NCBI RefSeq assembly: GCF_021533215.1
Contig: NZ_JAJNKA010000003.1
Coordinates: 62,001 to 126,000 of the forward strand
Reading direction: 5' to 3'
Source of the DNA: Portibacter lacus
GTDB taxonomy: Bacteria; Bacteroidota; Bacteroidia; Chitinophagales; Saprospiraceae
Length of the DNA stretch: 64,000 nt
The translations under genes and the position numbers were made by a program. Each line of letters begins with the position of its first letter. Position 1 is the first letter of the stretch. Of the stretch, positions 26,867 through 35,321 are shown one piece after another. Below the pieces are notes generated by a model, which was not told the DNA's origin, searched no databases, and was given only the letters and a program-made list of their open reading frames with translations.

Positions 26867-27538
26867 TTATATTAATCCATTTCTATTAGCAATCTTAATA
26901 GCTTGTGCCTTACTAGAAATGTGCAATTTATTATACATATTACTGATGTGTTTTTTAACTGTATTTTTAGTAACATGGATAATTGTAGCGATCTGCTCAT
27001 AATTATGTCCGGCAACCATTAATTTCAGAATTTCAATTTCTCGTTCTGTTAATTCCGGTAACTCATGAGATATTACCTTTCCTTTGGATTCAGGAATTCT
27101 TTGAACTAAATCCAATGTCTTTCTTGCAATGATAGGACTCATAGGCGCTCCTCCATCTCTGATTAAAGTTTTTATCTGGTTAATGAGTATGGAAATCTTA
27201 TCATCTTTTAATAAGTAACCACTTGCACCTACTTTTATCGCATCGAATAGAAAACTCTCATCATCGTGTACCGTCAAAATTAAAAATTTGATCTCTGGAT
27301 ATTGAGCTTTAGCGACCAATATCATATTTACACCATTCATATCAGGCATGTCTATATCTGTCAAAACCACATCCGGATATTCACTCTTGTCTATCCTTTT
27401 CATCGCATCTAAAAAAATCCTAGCTCGAGAATAGGTGCCACTTATCTTAATTTCTTTATCGTAGTCAATTAACTCAGCCAAATTTCTTAATGTAACCTTG
27501 CTATCATCTACAATGGCGACCTTTATAATTTCCTTCAT
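26867..27538 (-). CDS. NarL/LuxR-type response regulator
   Basis: 223 residues. The receiver has the phosphorylated Asp in V-V-L-T-D-I-D-M-P-D near residue 61, and a conserved Lys in L-L-K-D-D near residue 112. The C-terminal HTH is L-T-E-R-E-I-E-I-L-K near residue 166, then N-T-V-K-K-H-I-S-N-M-Y-N-K-L. It overlaps the histidine kinase by 4 bp, so the two are co-translated. The likely target is the palindrome upstream of the kinase, between the divergent genes. Confidence 0.9.
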   Translation of the reverse strand: MKEIIKVAIVDDSKVTLRNLAELIDYDKEIKISGTYSRARIFLDAMKRIDKSEYPDVVLTDIDMPDMNGVNMILVAKAQYPEIKFLILTVHDDESFLFDAIKVGASGYLLKDDKISILINQIKTLIRDGGAPMSPIIARKTLDLVQRIPESKGKVISHELPELTEREIEILKLMVAGHNYEQIATIIHVTKNTVKKHISNMYNKLHISSKAQAIKIANRNGLI

Positions 27539-28278
27539 CTCTTTCTTATTTTGATATATACTTCTGTAAACTGCCCACTTTCACTACTCAATTTTAATTC
27601 AAAACCAGATTCCATCGCTCTTGATTTCATATTTTCTAATCCGTTCCCCTTCCTTTCATCCTCCTTTTCTATCCCTTTCCCATTATCTGTAATAATCACT
27701 TGAAAATAGTCCTTTGCATCCGAGATATCACACGTTACCAAAGTTGCTTCTCCATGCTTTAGGGCATTATTTGACGATTCTTGAACAATTCTAATTAGGT
27801 TCAATGAATCTTTTGCACTAAAACGAGCATCCGGAAAATTTATCTGCTTATGTAAGTCGATCTTAACTGAAGTTTCATTTTCCATTAATCTAAAGATAAA
27901 ACTAGAAAGACGCTCTGACAATTCAATTGCATTAAAATAATTCTTCTTCGTCACCCAAATCGTATCTCTAAGTGACTGATTCACTTCAGAAGAAATTTCA
28001 TTCAATGAATTGATCTGCCTAATCATTCTATCCTTAGGAATATGATCAAAATTATCTTGGATAAAGTCTAAGCTTCTTCGAATCAAGCTCATTTTCACTC
28101 CGATATTATCATGAAGTTCACGCGATATCCTATTCTTCTCTTCTGTCCAACTCTGTTTTAGTTTAAGTTTTTCTATTCGCTGTCTATTTTTCAAACCACG
28201 ATATAACTGGTACCCATAAAAAATAAGCATCAAACTAAATGTAATCAGTATCAGTGGCAAAAAATTCATATTCAGCAT
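27535..28278 (-). CDS. HisKA_3-type sensor histidine kinase
   Basis: 247 residues. One short N-terminal membrane segment (residues 5-24), a coiled region, then the dimerisation and phospho-acceptor site R-I-S-R-E-L-H-D-N-I-G near residue 56 and the HATPase N-box (Q-E-S-S-N-N-A-L-K-H-G) and D-N-G-K-G-I. There is no extracellular sensing domain, so signal input is through the membrane or another protein. It pairs with the downstream regulator and is divergent from the eCIS-core gene with 123 bp between them. Confidence 0.9.
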   Translation of the reverse strand: MLNMNFLPLILITFSLMLIFYGYQLYRGLKNRQRIEKLKLKQSWTEEKNRISRELHDNIGVKMSLIRRSLDFIQDNFDHIPKDRMIRQINSLNEISSEVNQSLRDTIWVTKKNYFNAIELSERLSSFIFRLMENETSVKIDLHKQINFPDARFSAKDSLNLIRIVQESSNNALKHGEATLVTCDISDAKDYFQVIITDNGKGIEKEDERKGNGLENMKSRAMESGFELKLSSESGQFTEVYIKIRKR

Positions 28279-28320
28279 TAAATCTCAGATTCAATTTATG
28301 AAAATAAATTCATCTAAAAT

Positions 28321-28338
28321 ATTACCCTTTAGGGTAAT
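28321..28338. promoter_or_regulatory. Palindrome in the shared two-component/toxin intergenic region
   Basis: ATTACCC (28321-28327), TTTA, GGGTAAT (28332-28338): a perfect seven-base inverted repeat between the kinase and the toxin gene. A TACCCTT half-site recurs at about 28389, next to the toxin start. TACC/GGTA cores are typical of NarL-type regulators, and the neighbouring regulator is of that family. Confidence 0.55.
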
Positions 28339-28401
28339 TGACATTGCGATTATAAATCTGGAATTTTAGTTTTTCAATAATGTGCCCTTTACCCTTAAAA
28401 T

Positions 28402-31400
28402 GTGAAAAAAAATTCTGAGAATATTAATAGTCATTCATTTGCAAATGCCAACTTTAGTGACTTTAATCAACAAGCAACTTTAGCCCCACCTCCTTTTCAA
28501 CTGAAAGAAACTAGGGAGAAAGAACAAAGTCCTGACGAAAATACAACTTCATCGAAGTCACAAGCTGCTGCTTCTGGTGAAGATAATCCAGCTCTTAAGA
28601 AAATTTTGGCATCAGATTTTTCGATAAGCACCGCCCCCACTAGCCAGCTTAAAAAATTAAATGCACAAGCTTACACTCAAGGAAATCAAGTATATATGCC
28701 CGAAAATGCGGATACTTCTAGCTCAAAAACGCAATTTCTTATGGCTCATGAGATTAGTCATGCTATTCAGAATCAAGGAGGTGCTCCGAAGCCTACTCAA
28801 TTTAAAAATGGAAGGCCGATCAATGATGATAGTGGCGTAGAGAAAGAAGCCGACCACAATGCAACAGCATTAACTCGACAATTAAAAACTGACGATTTTT
28901 CCCAAATATACAAAGCAAAATTCTCTAATGCTTCCACACAGACCGACCTCCCTATTCAGCGAAAACCAGATCGTTTCGAACCTACAGCTGATGAAAAGAA
29001 AAGAGTTAAAGATTTTAAAATAACTGGAGTTCATCGCCCAGACTATGCTGAACAACGCGACAAATTTATAGCCGATCTCAAGGCCGAAATCCTAAGAAAC
29101 ATTAATTCTAGTAGGTCTGCAATTCTATTCGAACTTGCTAATCTTGATAAAAACATGGAAGGTATTCAACGTTCTGCAGCAACGGCAAGTAAATCTAAAA
29201 ATGTAGTAACCAATTTATTAAATACAACTGTAGGAGAGCATCAAAGCAAAGGAACTAGGATGAATGTCAGACATGGTGTTTCTTTCAATCCAAATCAAAA
29301 ACCAGAAATTCCAATGACAGCAAAAACTGGAAAGCATCAGGACGAATGGTCAAGAGTAAACGCTACGTATAAAATACACGATGAAATTCTCAACAAAAAA
29401 TCTACAGAAAACCCAGTACTTTTCGGAGCCATTAAATCTCATTTGGGTTCTTTAGAAAAATTGGCCTCGCCAAGAACGGCAAAGCAAGAGGCTAGCAAAA
29501 TACTGAATTTAATAATCGAAGCATGCGATGAAACGAAAAAGAATTTAAAAGGTAACAATCTAAAATTAACAGACTTTAAGCCTGTTATCCAAAAATTAAA
29601 ACAAACTAAATGGAAAGCAAATACTGATATTGTCGATGGTTATATATCCATTGAATCGGCGAAGGACACTTTATGGAATTATGGAAAATTCGGCACTAAT
29701 TTAATTCTAAGTCTCGGAGCTGCATTTACCTCTGGAGGTACTAGTTTAATACTTGGTGCTTCGGCCTTAGCAATGGATGTGAAAGATGCTAAAGGTAGCA
29801 TTGATAAATACTATGCTTTAAAAGCTGCTTCGCAATCCCCATCTGAAGAAAGCAACAAGATCGTTAACAACGAAGATGTTCAAATGGCTAAAGTAGATAT
29901 GATCTTTGCTGTGGGCGGAACTATCGTAGGAGTGACGGGAGATGGAACCGAAATTTTTAAACAAGCTAAAACAATGGCCTTAAATGCGAAAATAGCAAGA
30001 AATGCTAGTCATGTCCCTATCTACAAATTGACCAATAGAAAAGACATGATTCATGCGATAAAGGCAAGTGGTGGATGGAAAAACTTAGCTAAAAAAACAG
30101 ACAAATACGAAAGAATTCAATCTTACTTGATGGATTTCAGAGACAAAGAATTTGATTTAATTACTGAACAAGTAGAAAAATGGGGAGGAAGAGTGAGTAG
30201 AACAGGATCTACGGTAAAAATAACTAGTGATTTAGATGCTTCTGTGCTTGGAGATAAAAGTACCGCAATTCGAGAAAAAGTATATAAATGGATGCAATCA
30301 CGATACGGACTTACCACCAAAAAAGAAGCTGAAGCCTTTTTTGACATGGGACTTTTTGGTGAAAGCAAATTAAAGTACGCTTATAAATCACTTTCCAAAA
30401 AATCCTTAAAAACGGTTAAGAATAACCAGCAATATTTAGAAAACGGAATGGTTCTTAATCGATTGTTAAAAGAAGCCAAAGATTCTGGAAATGTTCAAGA
30501 AGTAGCTCGATATCAGAAACTACTGAAGGATGGAGGAATGGAAGAATATGCATTCAAAAAACTTAATGAAAAGGAAATAAAAATCCTCAATAATGAAATC
30601 GATGATTTCTATAAAAAGTTGAACGCTGCATCAGATGAAGTTGAGAAAGTGCGATGTGTGACAGAAATACAGAAAAGGTTAACACTAGTAGATATTTCAG
30701 ATCCTGCCTCTTATCATACAGGCGCAGGTGTATTTGCAGTGAATGCTGGACGAAAACAAAATAAAACTGAGGATTTCTTATGGGCTACGCAAAAACAGAA
30801 AAAAGGAATAGCACTAACAACGGATGAGAAGAATTCAGTTTTAATGGGCCATTTCAGTGCTTACGGAGAATATATTATCAAATTTGCTAAAAACCCTAAC
30901 GATCCTGATGTAATCAGAAGCCTTGGTAAATATGGAGATCGAATCTGTGATGCTTTTCTAGACTTATCTAATAAAGGCAAGAATGCCAAGAAGTTTAATG
31001 AATTAAAAGAATACTTTAATGAAATAAAGGCGGCCGGAGACACTTTAAGGGAAGGTGGAGAAATTAAAAATATGGACCATCTTCAAAATTTGCTAAAAAA
31101 CACAACAGAGGAACTCAATCAAAAATTGGAAGTTAAACTCCCAGAAATATTAAATACAAACTTAAAATCAATTTCCAAAAAATCCAAAAACGGACTACCA
31201 GAAGCAGTGGATGCAGCTAAATTAAATGGTCAAATGCAAAACTACTTAAGATTCAAGACCATGTATTCTACTTTTAAAACATCTGCCAGTATTACTACGA
31301 ACAAGGCAGGTACGGAGGTTGTCAAATCTTCTACAAAAAAGATAATTGAGAAAAACGCTACTGAAAATAGCATTTCTGATAACACTGACGAAACCACATC

Positions 31401-31653
31401 TACATCTAAAAGCAGTAAAAAAATTAAAACAATAACGCCTAGTCTTGGTGGTACTCCTTCCTACGATGCAGCATTTATCAAAGATAAAAAGCAGAAAAGA
31501 AATGAGAAAATCAATTGGGTGACACACTCTGGGATTCCTTCAAGTTATAAGAGCGTAAAAGGAAAATCTTACACTATATATCCTGGAGATCGATATGCCT
31601 TAAACAAAGATAGAAAGCTAATAAAGTTAGTTCGAAAGAAGAAAAATAAATAA
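28402..31653 (+). CDS. eCIS-core (DUF4157) protein, putative polymorphic toxin or injection-system effector
   Basis: 1083 residues from a GTG start, with no signal peptide. Residues about 75-155 form the DUF4157/eCIS core: A-Q-A-Y-T-Q-G-N-Q-V-Y-M, then the metal motif M-A-H-E-I-S-H-A-I-Q (H-E-x-x-H) and V-E-K-E-A-D-H-N. This domain is often found N-terminal in cargo of extracellular contractile injection systems. A central hydrophobic Gly/Ala/Ser-rich stretch (about residues 430-460, and again near 505) could insert into a membrane. The last 600 residues are helical, basic and unrecognised; the end is Lys-rich. No injection-system structural genes or obvious immunity gene lie in this window. 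The toxin role is inferred from the family. Confidence 0.72.
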   Translation: MKKNSENINSHSFANANFSDFNQQATLAPPPFQLKETREKEQSPDENTTSSKSQAAASGEDNPALKKILASDFSISTAPTSQLKKLNAQAYTQGNQVYMPENADTSSSKTQFLMAHEISHAIQNQGGAPKPTQFKNGRPINDDSGVEKEADHNATALTRQLKTDDFSQIYKAKFSNASTQTDLPIQRKPDRFEPTADEKKRVKDFKITGVHRPDYAEQRDKFIADLKAEILRNINSSRSAILFELANLDKNMEGIQRSAATASKSKNVVTNLLNTTVGEHQSKGTRMNVRHGVSFNPNQKPEIPMTAKTGKHQDEWSRVNATYKIHDEILNKKSTENPVLFGAIKSHLGSLEKLASPRTAKQEASKILNLIIEACDETKKNLKGNNLKLTDFKPVIQKLKQTKWKANTDIVDGYISIESAKDTLWNYGKFGTNLILSLGAAFTSGGTSLILGASALAMDVKDAKGSIDKYYALKAASQSPSEESNKIVNNEDVQMAKVDMIFAVGGTIVGVTGDGTEIFKQAKTMALNAKIARNASHVPIYKLTNRKDMIHAIKASGGWKNLAKKTDKYERIQSYLMDFRDKEFDLITEQVEKWGGRVSRTGSTVKITSDLDASVLGDKSTAIREKVYKWMQSRYGLTTKKEAEAFFDMGLFGESKLKYAYKSLSKKSLKTVKNNQQYLENGMVLNRLLKEAKDSGNVQEVARYQKLLKDGGMEEYAFKKLNEKEIKILNNEIDDFYKKLNAASDEVEKVRCVTEIQKRLTLVDISDPASYHTGAGVFAVNAGRKQNKTEDFLWATQKQKKGIALTTDEKNSVLMGHFSAYGEYIIKFAKNPNDPDVIRSLGKYGDRICDAFLDLSNKGKNAKKFNELKEYFNEIKAAGDTLREGGEIKNMDHLQNLLKNTTEELNQKLEVKLPEILNTNLKSISKKSKNGLPEAVDAAKLNGQMQNYLRFKTMYSTFKTSASITTNKAGTEVVKSSTKKIIEKNATENSISDNTDETTSTSKSSKKIKTITPSLGGTPSYDAAFIKDKKQKRNEKINWVTHSGIPSSYKSVKGKSYTIYPGDRYALNKDRKLIKLVRKKKNK

Positions 31654-31698
31654 AAGCTACTTCTGCAAAAAGTATTGATAACCTTGTATCTATATAAC

Positions 31699-32373
31699 CT
31701 ATTTCAGTAATTTATCAGCAAACAAATTCAACATTTCCACAAGATCCGTTTCCATATCATCGCAATTCTTAATATTGGTAAGCCTAGGAAGATGTTTTGC
31801 GAAATAGAACTGATTATTAGCCATTTCTATAAAATTACTCGCTAAACTTAGTGGATATTTGAAATTCGGGTTAACCTCAAGTATTATTTCTGAAACCGTT
31901 TGAGTAAGTGACTTATAAGAGTAAAACAATCCTACCTTATTCTCATCATCAACGTCAAAAGTATGGTAAGCCTTCGCACCTTCTTTTATAATTACTCTAT
32001 GAAGAATATTTTCATTGATATACTCATTCGAAGTATTTTCATGAGTGGCTAAAACTATGTTTTCAATGACAATATTAAGCTTACGCTTTGGATCAGAGAC
32101 TTGTTTGACGTTTACATTAATCAAGTAATGCACCCATTCCCAATACCAAGAAGTTAGAAAAAGCAATAGAAGATGTTTGTTATCAAAATATCTATAAATC
32201 GACTTCTCTGCTGATCCGATTTTCGCAGCCAGTTTCTTGAAATTGAAGGATTCAAACCCAATTTCGTCAATAAGTAAGATACTATTCTTAATTATTTTCT
32301 TTCCCAAATCCGTATCCTGAGGATCCCTTGTATAAAGGGAATCAATCATTTTAAACTTGATTCCAAGAACCAT
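31699..32373 (-). CDS. TetR-family repressor
   Basis: 224 residues with an N-terminal HTH (I-G-F-E-S-F-N-F-K-K-L-A-A-K-I-G-S-A-E-K-S-I-Y-R-Y-F near residue 35) and a helical ligand domain. The start may be the internal Met at 32349. It is divergent from the small exported protein and the SulP transporter, with two palindromes between them, which suggests it controls that gene group and itself. Ligand unknown. Confidence 0.85.
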   Translation of the reverse strand: MVLGIKFKMIDSLYTRDPQDTDLGKKIIKNSILLIDEIGFESFNFKKLAAKIGSAEKSIYRYFDNKHLLLLFLTSWYWEWVHYLINVNVKQVSDPKRKLNIVIENIVLATHENTSNEYINENILHRVIIKEGAKAYHTFDVDDENKVGLFYSYKSLTQTVSEIILEVNPNFKYPLSLASNFIEMANNQFYFAKHLPRLTNIKNCDDMETDLVEMLNLFADKLLK

Positions 32374-32386
32374 TTTCCATACATTT

Positions 32387-32430
32387 TTGTCAATATAGAC
32401 AATATTAATGACAGTTTTACTGTCATTAAT
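32387..32430. promoter_or_regulatory. Two palindromic operators between TetR and the SulP module
   Basis: First, TTGTC-AATATA-GACAA (32387-32402). Second, ATTAATGACAG-TTTTA-CTGTCATTAAT (32404-32430), a perfect eleven-base inverted repeat. Both carry the GACA/TGTC core and lie between the divergent genes. A TAATATTG in the -7 position of the small exported gene follows at about 32450. They are the probable TetR sites. Confidence 0.72.
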
Positions 32431-32469
32431 AAAAAAAATGTGTAATATTGCACCAGATTTAGAAATCCT

Positions 32470-32757
32470 ATGAAGATATTCTACGTATTCATCATTTTGT
32501 CAGCGCTCATTTACACTGAGGCAGCAAACAATCTATGGACTGCTCAAGAGTATCAAATCACCATCATCGAGCTTTCTCATGAGAATGAACACGAAGGTGA
32601 AGAAGACCAATCAAAAGAAGAATCTAAAATCTATCATTTTAATACAAATTCTACTAAAGAATTTGAAATAAGCTATCAATTATTAGCTGATCTACAGCAT
32701 AGAGATGGTTTTCTTACCCCGTATCGAGAGCTACATTCTCCACCTCCTGAATTATAA
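32470..32757 (+). CDS. Small exported protein upstream of a SulP transporter
   Basis: 95 residues with a signal peptide (M-K-I-F-Y-V-F-I-I-L-S-A, cleavage near T-E-A-A). The mature part is acidic (H-E-N-E-H-E-G-E-E) and ends Pro-rich (S-P-P-P-E-L). It lies 92 bp before the SulP gene and is divergent from the TetR gene. I do not recognise a family; it may be a small periplasmic partner of the transporter. Confidence 0.6.
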   Translation: MKIFYVFIILSALIYTEAANNLWTAQEYQITIIELSHENEHEGEEDQSKEESKIYHFNTNSTKEFEISYQLLADLQHRDGFLTPYRELHSPPPEL

Positions 32758-32849
32758 CCATACCTCTTATCGTCTGGCAGTGTGACGTCCATTCACTGTA
32801 TGTATTAGCCTACATTCATAAATAATATTTAAACTAAACACATTTTGTT

Positions 32850-34430
32850 ATGAGTACTAAAACTCTAAAAAATGACATACCCGCAAGTATCGTTGTCTTC
32901 TTCGTTGCATTGCCGTTATGTCTAGGTATCGCACTTGCGAGTGGTGCTCCTTTATTTTCTGGATTAATTGCTGGAATTATAGGTGGTATCGTCGTAGGTG
33001 CTATAAGCGGTTCACAGATCGGTGTCAGTGGACCAGCAGCTGGGTTAGCTGCAATTGTATTAACTGCCATCGGTACACTTGGTGGATTTGAAAATTTTCT
33101 TTTAGCAGTTGTTATTGCAGGATTTATCCAACTGATTTTTGGATTCTTGAAAGCAGGAATTCTCGGATACTATTTTCCGTCTTCAGTCATTAAAGGAATG
33201 TTAACTGGTATCGGTATAATTATTATTCTAAAACAAATTCCACATTTTTTCGGCTATGATGCTGATCCATCTGGAGACTTTGCATTTATTCAAGTAGATG
33301 GTGAAAATACATTCTCCGAAATTTTAAAGATGGTCAATAATATAAGCTTAGGAGCGACGATTATTGCCTTTGTAAGTTTGGCTATCTTAATTCTTTGGGA
33401 GAAAGTTTTAGTCCATAAATCTAAAATTTTTAAAATCGTTCAGGGCGCATTAGTTGCAGTTGTATTGGGTATCATTTATTACACTGCAACAACTGGAAAT
33501 GCTACTTTCGGAATTAAGAACGCTCATTTAGTAAGTGTTCCTGTTCCTACTGATTTTAATTCTTTTTTAGGTCAATTTAGTTTCCCTAATTTTGGAGCGA
33601 TAACGAATCCTGCGATTTGGGTTACGGCCTTTACGATTGCACTAGTAGCAAGTCTAGAGACCTTGTTATGTGTAGAAGCATCTGATAAAATCGATCCACA
33701 AAAAAGAGTTACACCCACGAATAGAGAATTAATGGCTCAAGGAACAGGAAATATTATCTCTGGACTTATCGGAGGCTTGCCTATTACCCAGGTAATTGTA
33801 AGAAGTTCTGCTAATGCCCAGTCAGGAGGAAAGACTAAGAAGTCTGCGATTATACATGGATTCCTTCTACTTTTTTCAGTAGTGTTAATTCCAGGATTAC
33901 TTAATATGATTCCTTTGTCTGTACTAGCAGCAATTCTACTTCTGGTAGGTTACAAATTGGCTAAACCGGCTATGTTTAAGACCATTTACCAGCAAGGGTG
34001 GAAGCAGTTTGTACCATTTATTGTAACTGTACTTGGAATCATTTTTACAGATTTATTAGTCGGAATTACCCTAGGATTATTAGTAGGCGTAGTTGTTATT
34101 TTAATTAAGAGCTATCAAAATTCCCACTTCCTACACATCGAAGACAAAAACAATGGTATGAAGAAACTAAGAATGACACTAGCAGAAGAAGTAACGTTTA
34201 TCAATAAGGGCGCAATTCTTAAGGAATTAAATTCAATTCCTGAGGACTCTTACCTGGAACTAGATATTACAAAAACAAGATTTCTAGACTATGATATTGT
34301 GGAGATTTTAGAAGATTTTGCTGGAATAGCTAAGTCCAAAAACATTTCTATTCTTATCATTTCAGAACGTGGAAATGTCGAAAACCCACCGAGCTATAAA
34401 GAATTTTTCAAATTAAGAAAAGCAAGTTAA
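32850..34430 (+). CDS. SulP-family anion transporter with STAS-like tail, probable bicarbonate uptake
   Basis: 526 residues. Ten or more membrane segments in the SulP arrangement (F-V-A-L-P-L-C-L-G-I-A-L near residue 17, S-G-P-A-A-G-L in the second segment, and L-I-G-G-L-P-I-T-Q-V-I-V-R-S near residue 310). The C-terminal 80 residues fold like a STAS domain (V-T-F-I-N-K-G, L-D-I-T). Substrate specificity of SulP is variable (sulfate, bicarbonate), but the adjacent carbonic anhydrase gene argues for bicarbonate. The two genes are co-oriented, 86 bp apart, ending at a terminator after the anhydrase. Confidence 0.85.
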   Translation: MSTKTLKNDIPASIVVFFVALPLCLGIALASGAPLFSGLIAGIIGGIVVGAISGSQIGVSGPAAGLAAIVLTAIGTLGGFENFLLAVVIAGFIQLIFGFLKAGILGYYFPSSVIKGMLTGIGIIIILKQIPHFFGYDADPSGDFAFIQVDGENTFSEILKMVNNISLGATIIAFVSLAILILWEKVLVHKSKIFKIVQGALVAVVLGIIYYTATTGNATFGIKNAHLVSVPVPTDFNSFLGQFSFPNFGAITNPAIWVTAFTIALVASLETLLCVEASDKIDPQKRVTPTNRELMAQGTGNIISGLIGGLPITQVIVRSSANAQSGGKTKKSAIIHGFLLLFSVVLIPGLLNMIPLSVLAAILLLVGYKLAKPAMFKTIYQQGWKQFVPFIVTVLGIIFTDLLVGITLGLLVGVVVILIKSYQNSHFLHIEDKNNGMKKLRMTLAEEVTFINKGAILKELNSIPEDSYLELDITKTRFLDYDIVEILEDFAGIAKSKNISILIISERGNVENPPSYKEFFKLRKAS

Positions 34431-34516
34431 ATAAACTAAACGATTGGATATCAGCATAAACAAAACAATGCTTTTATCTATTTCATATTATACTATAACT
34501 ATAAAAACAATATAAA

Positions 34517-35140
34517 ATGGATGCATTTAATGCGGAAGCACAAGCAAAAGTAACGCCTGAAAACGCGTTACAAATACTCTTAGAAGGTAATCAAAGATTT
34601 CTTAACAATGTAAGTATTAATAGAAATTTCAATTTACAAATACAGCAAACTTCTACAGGCCAATACCCGATTGCAACAGTTCTTAGTTGCATTGATTCAA
34701 GAATTCCAACCGAGATTATTTTTGATCAAGGAATAGGTGACTTGTTCAATGCCAGAATTGCTGGTAATTTCATCAATGACGATATATTAGGAAGCCTTGA
34801 ATTCGCTTGTAAACTAGCAGGATCTAAAGTGATAATGGTTCTTGGTCACACTTCATGTGGTGCGATTAAAGGCGCATGTGATAATGCGAAGTTAGGGAAC
34901 TTAACTCAGATGTTAGCAAAAATAACACCTGCAGTAGAAGCTGTAAAAACATCTGAAAATGAAGAAAGGAATTCAAGTAACACAAGATTTGTAAATAAAG
35001 TTGCTGAGCAAAATGTACTGAATTCTATTGAAGCAATTAAGGCGGGAAGTCCAGTTTTAGTGGAAATGATGGAAAATAATGAAATCAGTATTATTGGCGC
35101 TATGTATGATGTTAATACTGGCGGAATAAAATTAATTTAA
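34517..35140 (+). CDS. Beta-class carbonic anhydrase
   Basis: 207 residues. The zinc ligands are Cys in L-S-C-I-D-S-R-I-P-T near residue 55 (Asp and Arg of the dyad included), and G-H-T-S-C-G-A near residue 115 (His and Cys). No signal peptide, so it acts in the cytoplasm to interconvert CO2 and bicarbonate, working with the SulP transporter just upstream. Length and motifs agree with the family. Confidence 0.92.
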   Translation: MDAFNAEAQAKVTPENALQILLEGNQRFLNNVSINRNFNLQIQQTSTGQYPIATVLSCIDSRIPTEIIFDQGIGDLFNARIAGNFINDDILGSLEFACKLAGSKVIMVLGHTSCGAIKGACDNAKLGNLTQMLAKITPAVEAVKTSENEERNSSNTRFVNKVAEQNVLNSIEAIKAGSPVLVEMMENNEISIIGAMYDVNTGGIKLI

Positions 35141-35161
35141 GTTAATTGAATAGTTGAGATG

Positions 35162-35191
35162 GGCAGTATCGATTCGGTACTGCCTTTTTTT
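35162..35191 (+). terminator. Intrinsic terminator after carbonic anhydrase
   Basis: GGCAGTATCG (35162-35171), loop ATT, CGGTACTGCC (35175-35184), one G-T wobble pair, followed by seven or more T. It lies 22 bp past the anhydrase stop. Confidence 0.88.
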
Positions 35192-35287
35192 ATTTTATGT
35201 CAATTTTTTTCCTTTCTTAAGAATGATGAGTTAACCTAGAAATGAAATAAACAAACTATGATCCATTAATTTTTAAAAGTAAAAAAA

Positions 35288-35313
35288 CGGCTAGTTACAG
35301 GTGTAACTAGCCG
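35288..35313 (-). terminator. Intrinsic terminator after the T9SS metalloprotease
   Basis: CGGCTAGTTACA (35288-35299), loop GG, TGTAACTAGCCG (35302-35313), a perfect 12-bp stem. Read on the minus strand it is followed by seven T (35281-35287), so it ends the leftward gene stopping at 35322. Confidence 0.9.
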
Positions 35314-35321
35314 AATTCACG

